From: Erythrobacter sp. UBA3075
GTDB lineage: Bacteria; Pseudomonadota; Alphaproteobacteria; Sphingomonadales; Sphingomonadaceae
Assembly (NCBI GenBank): GCA_002367375.1
Contig: DFBR01000084.1
Span: 1-5,875 of the forward strand
DNA: 5,875 bases
Reading direction: 5' to 3'
In this document: one piece after another, positions 1 to 5,678 of the stretch
Layout: each line of letters begins with the position of its first letter
Numbering within the stretch: the stretch's first letter is position 1
The notes under the pieces: generated by a model
Seen by the model: the letters and a program-made list of their open reading frames with translations, nothing else
What the model was told of the DNA's origin: nothing
The model's database searches: none
Program-made: the position numbers and the translations under genes

Positions 1-668
1 CCCTTGCCGAGCGCGCGTTTCATTTCTTCCAATTCCTCATCGACCTTGTCGCCGCCTTCCAGCGCTGCGAATTCGTCGGCGAGGGTCTTTTGTCCGGTGC
101 CATCGGCAATCGAGAGTGCATCGGCTCTGCCTTCCGCATAATCGACGCGGCGTTCGAGCTGGTCGAAGCGGGTCAGTGCATCGTCCACCCGCTCGTTCGT
201 CATCAGACTGCGCAGCTTCACGCGGTTTTCCGCGCTTTCGAGGCGGGCCGCAATCTGGCTCTGCCGGCTGCGGGCTTCGCGCAGGCGGTGCTGCAGCTTG
301 GCGATGTCCTGCTCATAAGCGCGCAGCGCATCGTCGAGCACGGCGATTTCCTGGCGCAGCTGATCGATCATGTCGGTGGCCTTGCGCTTTTCCATCAGGG
401 CAGCGCGGGCCAGATCTTCGCGGTCCTTGCTCAGCGCCAGCTGCGCCTTTTCGGACCAATCGGCCTGCAGACGGTCCAGCTTGACCGTGTGGCGGTGCAT
501 TTCTTTCTGGTCGGCAATGGTGCGCGCGGCGCTGGCGCGGACTTCGACCAGCGTTTCCTCCATTTCGAGGATGATCATGCGGATCATCTTCGCGGGGTCA
601 TCTGCCTGGTCGAGCAGTTCGTTAAAGTTGGCAGCGATAATATCACGGGTGCGGCTAAAAATGCCCAT
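1..668 (-). CDS. pspA: Phage shock protein A (PspA), membrane-stress effector and PspF inhibitor; 3' end at window edge
   Basis: The minus-strand reading begins MGIFSRTRDIIAANFNELL and stays open for 222 codons to the window edge. It is homologous to PspA/IM30 (ESCRT-III-like). Residues 1-24 form the amphipathic membrane-binding helix, with a conserved Asp-Asp-Pro at 23-25. Residues 26-186 are a long coiled coil containing the family signature EKAQLALSKDREDLARAAL (73-91). The acidic C-terminal helix runs to about 222. E. coli PspA is 222 residues, so the stop probably lies just outside the window. Known family role: it binds stressed inner membrane, helps keep the proton-motive force, and in unstressed cells binds and inhibits PspF. 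The ATG at 668 is chosen because it gives the family's usual N-terminus and has GGAGG at 680-676, seven bases upstream. The frame remains open upstream to a GTG at 809 (see separate entry). It probably shares the sigma-54 promoter at 1023-1038. No stop codon is visible. Confidence 0.96.
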   Translation of the reverse strand, partial: MGIFSRTRDIIAANFNELLDQADDPAKMIRMIILEMEETLVEVRASAARTIADQKEMHRHTVKLDRLQADWSEKAQLALSKDREDLARAALMEKRKATDMIDQLRQEIAVLDDALRAYEQDIAKLQHRLREARSRQSQIAARLESAENRVKLRSLMTNERVDDALTRFDQLERRVDYAEGRADALSIADGTGQKTLADEFAALEGGDKVDEELEEMKRALGK

Positions 669-809
669 CCAGTTTCCTCCAGAGTAATTTGCGCCTGATG
701 TGGGAGTGGGGCTGGTGCGCAGCCGTTCGATCTCCTGATCGAGGCGAGTGCCTGCGCGCTTCAGCCCGTCGCCCAGCGGGGTCAGGGGATTGCGGTTCTC
801 TTTGCTCAC
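669..809 (-). other. Open 47-codon stretch in frame with pspA, from a GTG overlapping the preceding stop
   Basis: GTG at 809-807 overlaps the TGA (808-806) of the small upstream gene as GTGA, a common form of translational coupling. From there 47 codons run without a stop into the pspA ATG at 668. The peptide would start VSKENRNPLTPLGDGLKRAG and include a short charged helix-like segment (LDQEIERLRTS), then a Thr/Pro/Ser/Gly-rich tail that reads through the pspA Shine-Dalgarno as Ser-Gly-Gly. It cannot be a separate protein because no stop intervenes: either PspA has a longer minor form or this is simply untranslated spacer. No good Shine-Dalgarno precedes the GTG, so use would depend on coupling. 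The canonical PspA N-terminus argues that the short form is the main product. Confidence 0.4.
676..680 (-). promoter_or_regulatory. Shine-Dalgarno of pspA
   Basis: On the minus strand GGAGG lies seven bases before the ATG at 668. It decides for this start over the in-frame GTG at 809, which has no comparable site. Confidence 0.85.
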
Positions 810-961
810 GCCAGTTCGCCTACGGTAGCGACAGTCAGCATCATGTCGCCGCCTGCTACATCGACCTGCATTTGCGCGAAAACAGTGAATGCGATCATCG
901 CCATCACACTTACCAGCGCGGCGTGTCCCACCTTGCTGGAGAAGAAGCCCTGATCAAACAT
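806..961 (-). CDS. Small single-helix membrane protein, first gene of the psp operon (51 aa, unknown)
   Basis: This short minus-strand gene encodes 51 residues starting MFDQGFFSSKVGHAALVSVM. Residues 13-29 are a hydrophobic stretch long enough for one membrane helix. Residues 34-51 (VAGGDMMLTVATVGELA) are mildly hydrophobic. Support for a real gene is good: a strong AGGAGGG at 975-969 sits seven bases before the ATG, a consensus sigma-54 promoter lies about 50 bases upstream of the start, and the stop overlaps a GTG in frame with pspA. I do not recognise the family; it is not PspB, PspC, PspD or PspG by sequence. Its place as first cistron of the PspF-controlled operon suggests an inner-membrane role in the phage shock response, perhaps as a stress sensor or PspA partner. 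That is inference from position only. The N-terminal hydrophobic segment could alternatively be a signal peptide. Confidence 0.75.
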   Translation of the reverse strand: MFDQGFFSSKVGHAALVSVMAMIAFTVFAQMQVDVAGGDMMLTVATVGELA

Positions 962-968
962 TGTGAAA

Positions 969-975
969 CCCTCCT
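969..975 (-). promoter_or_regulatory. Shine-Dalgarno of the 51-aa psp small gene
   Basis: AGGAGGG on the minus strand lies seven bases before the ATG at 961. It is one of the strongest ribosome binding sites in the window, and the main evidence besides the promoter that this very short frame is translated. Confidence 0.85.
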
Positions 976-982
976 GAAATCC

Positions 983-1002
983 TGCCAAACATCGTATTGG
1001 CA
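983..1002 (-). other. Leader hairpin in the psp mRNA
   Basis: TGCCAA (1002-997 read on the minus strand) and TTGGCA (988-983) form a perfect six-base inverted repeat around an eight-base loop. It lies between the predicted sigma-54 start near 1012 and the Shine-Dalgarno at 975-969, so it would form in the 5' leader of the psp transcript, ending about seven bases before the Shine-Dalgarno. It could stabilise the message or tune translation. It could also be a DNA operator, or chance. Confidence 0.35.
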
Positions 1003-1022
1003 ATCCTGTATGCCCCATTAAT

Positions 1023-1038
1023 AGCAATGGTCGTGCCA
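1023..1038 (-). promoter_or_regulatory. Sigma-54 (RpoN) -24/-12 promoter of the psp operon
   Basis: On the minus strand 1038-1023 reads TGGCACGACCATTGCT, matching every defined position of the sigma-54 consensus TGGCACRNNNNTTGCW, with the correct ten bases between GG (-24) and GC (-12). Transcription would start near 1012 and reach the small gene's ATG at 961 after a leader of about 50 bases, then pspA. A divergent pspF, the dedicated sigma-54 activator of psp genes, supports the call. Expression should be low until membrane stress relieves PspA inhibition of PspF. Confidence 0.93.
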
Positions 1039-1102
1039 ATTGGAAGGAATGGCGGATTTCTGCGAGTTTTTCGTATCTCAATGTAACGCGACATGGTTTT
1101 TC

Positions 1103-1131
1103 TTGCCAAGATATGGGAAATTTCCCTATAT
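1103..1131 (+). promoter_or_regulatory. Possible sigma-70 promoter of pspF
   Basis: TTGCCA (1103-1108) is a fair -35 element. Seventeen bases later CTATAT (1126-1131) can act as -10; TATATG one base further is an alternative. A start about seven bases on would be 1138-1139, directly at the preferred pspF ATG (1140). That would give an almost leaderless message and fits the lack of a Shine-Dalgarno there. The call rests on motif matching only. Confidence 0.4.
1115..1126. promoter_or_regulatory. Palindrome GGGAAATTTCCC, candidate PspF enhancer/operator
   Basis: This is a perfect 12-bp palindrome flanked by AT-rich sequence. Its centre is about 108 bp upstream of the predicted psp start (near 1012), within the -80 to -126 zone where E. 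coli PspF binds its upstream activating sites. It also fills the spacer of the likely pspF promoter, so PspF bound here could activate psp and repress pspF, as known for E. coli. The exact binding sequence of this PspF is unknown to me; the assignment is by position and symmetry. Confidence 0.5.
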
Positions 1132-1139
1132 GTTGGCTT

Positions 1140-2165
1140 ATGGAGCAAAAGAGCCAGTTTATCGGCCAGTCCGGCGCCTTCCTCGATGCGGTGGAGCGGG
1201 CCAGCCGCGCCGCCCCGATGGCGCGCCCCATACTGGTCATCGGCGAGCGCGGGACCGGCAAGGAACTGATCGCCGAGCGCCTTCACCGCCTGTCTGACCG
1301 TTGGGAAGGTCCGCTAGTCATCATGAACTGCGCGGCGCTTCCCGAAACGCTGATCGAGGCCGAGCTGTTCGGTCACGAGCAGGGGGCGTTCACCGGAGCT
1401 ACCAGAGCGCGCGAGGGTCGGTTCGAAGAAGCCGACGGGGGCACGTTATTTCTCGACGAACTGGGCACCTTGTCCATGGGCGCGCAGGAACGGCTGCTGC
1501 GCGCAGTGGAATATGGCGAAGTTACGCGCATCGGCTCCTCCCGCCCGACGCAGGTCGATGTCCGTATCGTTGCGGCCACCAATGAGGACCTGCCCCGCCT
1601 TGCCGAGGAAGGCACATTTCGGCCTGACTTGCTCGACCGGTTGAGCTTCGAAGTTATCACTCTGCCACCCCTGCGTGTGCGCGAAGGCGATATTCAGGTG
1701 CTGGCCGATTACTTCGGACGCCGCATGGCCGCCGAATTGGGCTGGGAGCAATGGCCCGGCTTTGCCGATCATGTCGCCAATGCGATGGAGGAGCACCCGT
1801 GGCCAGGCAATGTGCGCGAATTGCGAAATGTGGTGGAGCGCGCGGTCTATCGCTGGGACAATTGGGAGCAGCCCATTGGCGAAGTTGTGTTTGATCCATT
1901 CGACAGTCCGTGGAAGCCGCTAGTGTCGCCTGCGCCGTCGCCGCAAGGTGCTGCCAGTCAGCAGCCGGCCCAATCCGCGCCAACTGCACCGAAATTCGAT
2001 CAGGTCGATGATTTGCGCGCGGCGGTTGATGCGCATGAACGCGCGATTGTTGAACATGCGCTGGGGGCCAATCGGTGGAACCAGCGCCAGACCGCCAAGG
2101 CGCTCGGTCTGACCTATGATCAGCTGCGTCACGCGATCAAGAAACACGAAATCGCCTCGAATTAG
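1140..2165 (+). CDS. pspF: PspF, sigma-54-dependent transcriptional activator of the phage shock operon
   Basis: This 341-residue protein is homologous to E. coli PspF. It has the short form without an N-terminal receiver domain, so control comes from PspA binding. The AAA+ domain shows Walker A GERGTGKE (35-42), the sigma-54-contacting loop GAFTGA (82-87), Walker B GGTLFLDE (100-107), Thr-Asn sensor I (147-148), arginine-finger positions R161 and R167 in FRPDLLDRL, and sensor II R226 in WPGNVREL. Trp55 in DRWEGP matches E. coli Trp56, the residue reported to mediate PspA inhibition. A Pro/Ala/Gln/Ser-rich linker (about 259-285) leads to a Fis-type helix-turn-helix (about 308-338, [20 protein letters not shown]). 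ATG 1140 is preferred because alignment to E. coli PspF starts there. The in-frame ATG at 1113 would add nine residues (MGNFPICWL) and place the palindrome inside the gene. Neither start has a good Shine-Dalgarno. No convincing terminator follows. Confidence 0.96.
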   Translation: MEQKSQFIGQSGAFLDAVERASRAAPMARPILVIGERGTGKELIAERLHRLSDRWEGPLVIMNCAALPETLIEAELFGHEQGAFTGATRAREGRFEEADGGTLFLDELGTLSMGAQERLLRAVEYGEVTRIGSSRPTQVDVRIVAATNEDLPRLAEEGTFRPDLLDRLSFEVITLPPLRVREGDIQVLADYFGRRMAAELGWEQWPGFADHVANAMEEHPWPGNVRELRNVVERAVYRWDNWEQPIGEVVFDPFDSPWKPLVSPAPSPQGAASQQPAQSAPTAPKFDQVDDLRAAVDAHERAIVEHALGANRWNQRQTAKALGLTYDQLRHAIKKHEIASN

Positions 2166-2213
2166 GGTGGGATTAGGGCGAAGTTTACCCTCTTCACCTA
2201 TCGCCTGACCGCT

Positions 2214-2231
2214 CGCAGCACCGTCGCTGCG
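2214..2231 (+). other. Small hairpin in the pspF-downstream gap
   Basis: The 85-bp gap after pspF holds CGCAGC (2214-2219) and GCTGCG (2226-2231), a six-base stem with a six-base loop, just before the ribosome binding site of the next gene. No T-tract follows, so it is a poor terminator. The 7-base ATTAGGG is repeated at 2161 and 2172 across the pspF stop. I see no clear promoter in this gap. Confidence 0.25.
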
Positions 2232-2250
2232 CTTGGGAAAGGGACGAGAC

Positions 2251-2544
2251 ATGAACAGTTTTGCAGTCAAGGCGATTGCCGTTGTGGGCCTGATGCTCCT
2301 GTTCATCTTCATTTTCACGGCTTTCGATGACACGTCGGAGGAGCGCGAAGAAGCCTATCAGGAAGCCTTTGATTCGACCCAGGAACGTTTGCGCGAATCG
2401 GAGACACTGGGCGAACGCGAAACGGGCATTTCCGACCTGAATGATGACGCTGGCTTCGCTGAAGAAAGCCGTGCCACGCGCAACAGCGTTGATGATGGTT
2501 TCGAGAACGAACCGACCGACGACTGGGGCGGCGCGGACGAATAA
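2251..2544 (+). CDS. Single-pass membrane protein with acidic tail (97 aa, unknown)
   Basis: The gene encodes 97 residues beginning MNSFAVKAIAVVGLMLLFIF. Residues 5-25 form one strongly hydrophobic helix. Residues 26-97 are polar and very acidic (SEEREEAYQEAFDS, then repeated Asp/Glu up to DDWGGADE) and look helical then disordered. The single Lys near the N-terminus does not settle orientation. ATG 2251 is chosen because AAAGGGA (2238-2244) lies six bases upstream; an in-frame TTG at 2233 would add six residues but overlaps that site. The frame has no competing open frame with a recognisable product, and codon use resembles its neighbours. I do not recognise the family. It lies 85 bases after pspF on the same strand without an obvious terminator between, so co-transcription with pspF is possible, but a role in membrane stress is speculation. 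Confidence 0.75.
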   Translation: MNSFAVKAIAVVGLMLLFIFIFTAFDDTSEEREEAYQEAFDSTQERLRESETLGERETGISDLNDDAGFAEESRATRNSVDDGFENEPTDDWGGADE

Positions 2545-2695
2545 CGTTTGGGCGGGTAAATTCGCCGGTTGCTTTCCCGCGCGGCTCGCCCTAAATAGCT
2601 CTCATCCCGACATTGTCATGACACTGAAGGGGCTGGCGCCATACGGGGCCGGCCACAAACTGCTGTTGTGATTATGCCAGTCCGATGGAGCCCGA
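2545..2695 (+). promoter_or_regulatory. Leader region of the rimP-nusA-infB operon
   Basis: This 151-bp gap should hold the operon promoter or a continuation of the leader. GGCTGGC (2631-2637) can pair with GCCGGCC (2648-2654) over seven base pairs (one G-U) around a ten-base loop. A 10-bp palindrome TGTCATGACA lies at 2614-2623, but palindromes of this size are expected by chance in a window this long. TTGTCA (2613-2618) could be a -35, yet no acceptable -10 stands at the right distance. The rimP Shine-Dalgarno GGAG is at 2687-2690. Unlike E. coli, no tRNA-fMet gene is seen here. In E. coli this operon is under NusA feedback; nothing in this leader proves the same here. Confidence 0.35.
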
Positions 2696-3256
2696 ATGGC
2701 CGATATTGCGCGCCTTGTTGAAGTGATCGAACCCGAAGCGACGGCGCTGGGTTTCGAGCTCGTGCGCGTGAAAATGACCGGTTCGGGTGAAGAGCGTACC
2801 TTGCAGATCATGGCGGAAGATCCGGAAACGGGTCAGCTGGTGGTTGAGCAATGCATGGATCTCTCGCGCCGGATTTCTGAAGAGATTGACGCGATTGAGG
2901 AAGCTGGCGAGGAATTGGTGCAGGGTGCCTATCACCTCGAAGTCAGCAGCCCCGGCATTGACCGTCCACTGACGCGTGCAAAAGATTACGTCGCTTGGGC
3001 CGGACACGAAGTGAAGATCGCTCTGACCGAAAAGGTCGATGGGCACCGCAATCTGCGCGGTGAACTGGAAGGGATTGACGGCGATAGTGTTACTATCGCG
3101 GATAAGAAGGCGGGCCGTGTTGCGGTTTCGCTGGACAACATTCATTCGGCGCAGCTTATTCTGACGGATAGACTGATTGCCGCTACCCAGCCGCTCGATA
3201 TGAGCGGCGTCGAAGATATCGAAGAAACCAACCAGGAAGAAGAGGCTAACACCTGA
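2696..3256 (+). CDS. rimP: Ribosome maturation factor RimP
   Basis: This 186-residue protein is homologous to RimP, which binds the free 30S subunit and assists late assembly of its head. The N-terminal alpha/beta domain (1-95) carries the family signature YHLEVSSPGIDRPLTRAKDY (79-98). The C-terminal SH3-like barrel follows (about 100-165: HEVKIALTEK, then LEGIDGDSVTIAD). The last 20 residues are acidic (EDIEETNQEEEANT), making it longer than the 150-residue E. coli protein, as is common in alphaproteobacteria. GGAG at 2687-2690 lies five bases before the ATG. The stop TGA shares its A with the ATG of nusA (TGATG), indicating translational coupling. It heads the rimP-nusA-ylxR-infB cluster. 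Confidence 0.97.
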   Translation: MADIARLVEVIEPEATALGFELVRVKMTGSGEERTLQIMAEDPETGQLVVEQCMDLSRRISEEIDAIEEAGEELVQGAYHLEVSSPGIDRPLTRAKDYVAWAGHEVKIALTEKVDGHRNLRGELEGIDGDSVTIADKKAGRVAVSLDNIHSAQLILTDRLIAATQPLDMSGVEDIEETNQEEEANT

Positions 3257-4923
3257 TGGCCAGCCCCATTTCAGCCAATAAGGCAGAACTGCTTGCAATC
3301 GCTAATGCCGTCGCATCGGAAAAGATGATCGACAAGGGCATCGTGATCGAAGCGATGGAAGAAGCAATCCAGAAGTCCGCGCGCTCGCGTTTCGGGCAGG
3401 AAAACGACATTCGTGCCAAGCTCGATCCGGTCACCGGCGATCTGCGCCTGTGGCGCGTTGTCGAAGTGGTCGAGGAAGTCGAAGACTACTTCAAACAGGT
3501 CGATCTGGAACAGGCACAGAAGCTGGAACCGGGCAGCGTAGTGGGCGACTTCATCGTCGATCCGCTCCCCGCGATGGACGATCTTGGCCGCATCGACGCG
3601 CAGAGCGCCAAGCAGGTGATCTTCCAGAAGGTTCGCGATGCTGAGCGTGAGCGTCAGTTTGAAGAGTTCAAGGACCGTGCAGGCGAAGTCATCACCGGCG
3701 TCATCAAGTCGGTTGAATTTGGTCATGTGATCGTCAACCTCGGCCGTGCCGAAGGTGTGATCCGCCGCGATCAGCAGATCCCGCGCGAAGCTGCCCGTGT
3801 GGGCGAGCGTGTTCGCGCGCTGATCAGCAAGGTTGAACGCAACAATCGCGGGCCGCAGATTTTCCTCAGCCGCGCGCATCCTGAATTCATGAAAAAGCTG
3901 TTCGCGCAGGAAGTGCCCGAGATTTACGATGGCATCATCGAAATCAAGGCCGCTGCACGCGATCCGGGCAGCCGCGCCAAGATCGGCGTGATCAGCCATG
4001 ATTCCTCGATCGACCCGGTCGGCGCCTGCGTCGGCATGAAGGGCAGCCGCGTTCAGGCTGTCGTGCAGGAATTGCAGGGCGAAAAGATCGACATCATTCC
4101 ATGGTCGGAAGACGCCGCGACATTCGTCGTCAATGCATTGCAGCCCGCCACCGTGGCGCGCGTGGTGCTGGATGAGGAAGAAAGCCGCATCGAAGTGGTT
4201 GTTCCCGATGACCAGCTTTCGCTCGCCATCGGTCGCCGCGGCCAGAACGTGCGTCTCGCCAGCCAGTTGACCGATAGCCAGATCGACATCATGACCGAGG
4301 AAGAAGCCTCGGAGAAGCGCAGCAAGGAATTTGCCGAGCGCTCCAAGATGTTCGAAGAAGAACTGGACGTCGACGAAACGCTGTCGCAGCTGCTCGTCGC
4401 AGAAGGCTTCGTGGAGCTGGAAGAAGTCGCCTATGTCGAACTGGCAGAACTGGCCAGCATCGAAGGCTTTGATGAAGAGTTGGCCGAAGAACTTCAGAGC
4501 CGTGCTCAGGAAGCGCTTCAGCGTCAGGAAGAAACCTTCCGCGCTGCTCGCCGTGAGCTAGGCGTTGAGGACGATCTTGCCGAAATCCCGCATCTTAGCG
4601 AGCAAATGCTTGTTGTGCTGGGTAAGGGCGGCATCAAGACGCTCGATGATCTGGCCGATCTCGCCACTGATGAACTGATCGCCAAGAAGCGTGAAGCACC
4701 GCGTCGCCGCAAGACCGAAGATGGTCCACCGCAGCGCCGTCCGCAACGCGCTGAAGACAAGGGCGGCGTGCTTGGCATGTTCGGCCTGTCTGAAGAGCAG
4801 GGCAACGAAATCATCATGGCTGCGCGTGCGCACTGGTTCGAGGACGAAGACAAAGCGGCTCCGGCTGCTGACGCTTCCGAGGCCCAAGCAGAGGAGGCCG
4901 CTGATGCGGAATCCTCAACGTGA
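3256..4923 (+). CDS. nusA: Transcription termination/antitermination factor NusA
   Basis: This 555-residue protein is homologous to NusA, which binds RNA polymerase near the RNA exit channel and controls pausing, termination and antitermination. Order: polymerase-binding N-terminal domain (1-135); S1 domain (about 141-205, [20 protein letters not shown]); KH1 (about 220-290, GMKG at 260-263); KH2 (about 300-350, GRRG at 326-329); then two acidic helix-hairpin-helix repeats (about 370-420 beginning [13 protein letters not shown], and about 436-525 ending [12 protein letters not shown]); and an Ala/Glu/Asp-rich tail (526-555). The second repeat is split at 477-502 by a basic stretch with 11 Lys/Arg in 26 residues. 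The start overlaps the rimP stop by one base. The final 20 bases overlap ylxR and contain no separate signal, but the ylxR ribosome binding site (4891-4897) also lies inside nusA. Confidence 0.98.
   Translation: MASPISANKAELLAIANAVASEKMIDKGIVIEAMEEAIQKSARSRFGQENDIRAKLDPVTGDLRLWRVVEVVEEVEDYFKQVDLEQAQKLEPGSVVGDFIVDPLPAMDDLGRIDAQSAKQVIFQKVRDAERERQFEEFKDRAGEVITGVIKSVEFGHVIVNLGRAEGVIRRDQQIPREAARVGERVRALISKVERNNRGPQIFLSRAHPEFMKKLFAQEVPEIYDGIIEIKAAARDPGSRAKIGVISHDSSIDPVGACVGMKGSRVQAVVQELQGEKIDIIPWSEDAATFVVNALQPATVARVVLDEEESRIEVVVPDDQLSLAIGRRGQNVRLASQLTDSQIDIMTEEEASEKRSKEFAERSKMFEEELDVDETLSQLLVAEGFVELEEVAYVELAELASIEGFDEELAEELQSRAQEALQRQEETFRAARRELGVEDDLAEIPHLSEQMLVVLGKGGIKTLDDLADLATDELIAKKREAPRRRKTEDGPPQRRPQRAEDKGGVLGMFGLSEEQGNEIIMAARAHWFEDEDKAAPAADASEAQAEEAADAESST
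4891..4897 (+). promoter_or_regulatory. Shine-Dalgarno of ylxR inside nusA
   Basis: GAGGAGG lies six bases before the ATG at 4904. It fixes the ylxR start inside the end of nusA and implies coupled translation, although the frame itself is open further upstream. Confidence 0.85.
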
Positions 4924-5647
4924 CCCATTAGGCTCGCCTAAAACCGACACCGGCGTTTCTCGCGAAAGCGGGAACGAGCGTCGTTGCGTGCTGAGTGGAC
5001 AAAGCTCTGCGCGCGACGATCTCGTGCGTCTGGCGCTCTCGCCTGAAGACGAGGATGGCGTGTGCCACATCCTGCCTGATGCTCTGGCCAAGGCGCCGGG
5101 GCGCGGGGCATGGATTGGCGTATCGCGCGATGAATTGGTGGCGGCGATGGCCAGCGGCCAATTGCGCGGCGCGCTGTCGCGGGCATTCAAGACCGGCAAG
5201 CTCGCAATACCAGACGATCTGCCCGCGCAGACGCAGGCCGCGCTCGAAAAGGCTTTCCTACAGCGGCTCGGCCTCGAAATGCGCTCCGGAGCGCTTATCT
5301 TGGGTTCTGACCGGATCGCGCAGGACGCGCGTATGGGCAAAGTTGCGGCGCTGTATCATGCAGCCGACGCCAGCGAGGACGGGTGCAAGAAGCTCGATCA
5401 GGCTTGGCGCGTGGGTAGCGATGCCGAAGGAACAGGCGAGCAAGGCATGCGCCTTCCACTGGACCGGGAGGCCCTGTCTGTGGCATTGGGCCGCGACAAT
5501 GTAGTCCACCTGGCGCTTGCCGATACCAGATCGGCGCAGCGGATAGCGATCCCGCTGGGGCGTTTGCAGACCTTTCTGGGGGCCGCATCAGCGGCTGGGA
5601 CGAGCGAAGAAGCTGGCGGTGAAACTGCCACCGGCCTCTCCGCGTGA
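4904..5647 (+). CDS. ylxR: YlxR-family RNA-binding protein fused to an L7Ae-like domain
   Basis: This 247-residue protein has two recognisable parts. Residues 25-98 are a YlxR domain (DUF448) with ERRCVLSG (25-32), LVRLAL (40-45) and the signature PGRGAW (65-70). Residues about 114-226 look like an L7Ae/L30e-type RNA-binding domain (LEKAFLQRLGLEMRSGALI, later ALGRDNVVHLALADT), the counterpart of the separate YlxQ protein of Firmicutes. This fusion between nusA and infB is typical of alphaproteobacteria. Known: YlxR binds RNA and has been linked to RNase P in Gram-positives; the role here is probably in RNA handling or ribosome function but is not settled. The start at 4904 overlaps nusA by 20 bases and has GAGGAGG upstream; longer in-frame starts would lie deep within nusA. 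Residues 1-24 precede the YlxR core, and part of them is encoded by a hairpin that resembles a dispersed repeat (see that entry). Confidence 0.92.
   Translation: MRNPQRDPLGSPKTDTGVSRESGNERRCVLSGQSSARDDLVRLALSPEDEDGVCHILPDALAKAPGRGAWIGVSRDELVAAMASGQLRGALSRAFKTGKLAIPDDLPAQTQAALEKAFLQRLGLEMRSGALILGSDRIAQDARMGKVAALYHAADASEDGCKKLDQAWRVGSDAEGTGEQGMRLPLDREALSVALGRDNVVHLALADTRSAQRIAIPLGRLQTFLGAASAAGTSEEAGGETATGLSA
4954..4976 (+). repeat. Hairpin resembling a dispersed palindromic repeat, translated inside ylxR
   Basis: The left arm CGTTTCTCGC (4954-4963) pairs with GCGGGAACG (4968-4976) as nine base pairs (one G-U, one bulged T) around a GAAA loop. The translation across it is VSRESGN (18-24). From memory, SRESGN and, on the other strand, PAFA-type peptides are what results when a widespread proteobacterial palindromic repeat (core CCCGC-GAAA-GCGGG) is translated. 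It falls between the start codon and the YlxR core, where an extra segment is tolerable. With one copy in the window, identity as a repeat is inference. Confidence 0.5.
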
Positions 5648-5678
5648 TTGATTGATTTTGAAGGAAAAGTACGAGCAC

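Noticed and set aside
90..698. Plus-strand open frame of 202 codons
   Set aside because: It is the complement of pspA, which has unambiguous homology on the minus strand.
998..1013. Second sigma-54-like element pointing towards pspF (TGGCA...TATGC)
   Set aside because: There are 11 rather than 10 bases between GG and GC, and the -12 TT is missing.
689..1021. Plus-strand open frame of 110 codons in the psp divergent region
   Set aside because: It runs antisense to the small psp gene and its sigma-54 leader, has no good ribosome binding site, and the peptide is Cys/His/Arg-rich in the manner of a shadow frame.
1040..1095. IHF site between enhancer and sigma-54 promoter
   Set aside because: I looked for WATCAANNNNTTR on both strands and found no acceptable match.
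2549..2591. GC-rich inverted repeats after the acidic membrane protein gene as a terminator
   Set aside because: The stem is only about five base pairs with a very large loop, and there is no T-tract.
2614..2623. Palindrome TGTCATGACA upstream of rimP as an operator
   Set aside because: Several perfect 10-bp palindromes are expected by chance in a window this size, and nothing else supports a regulator here.
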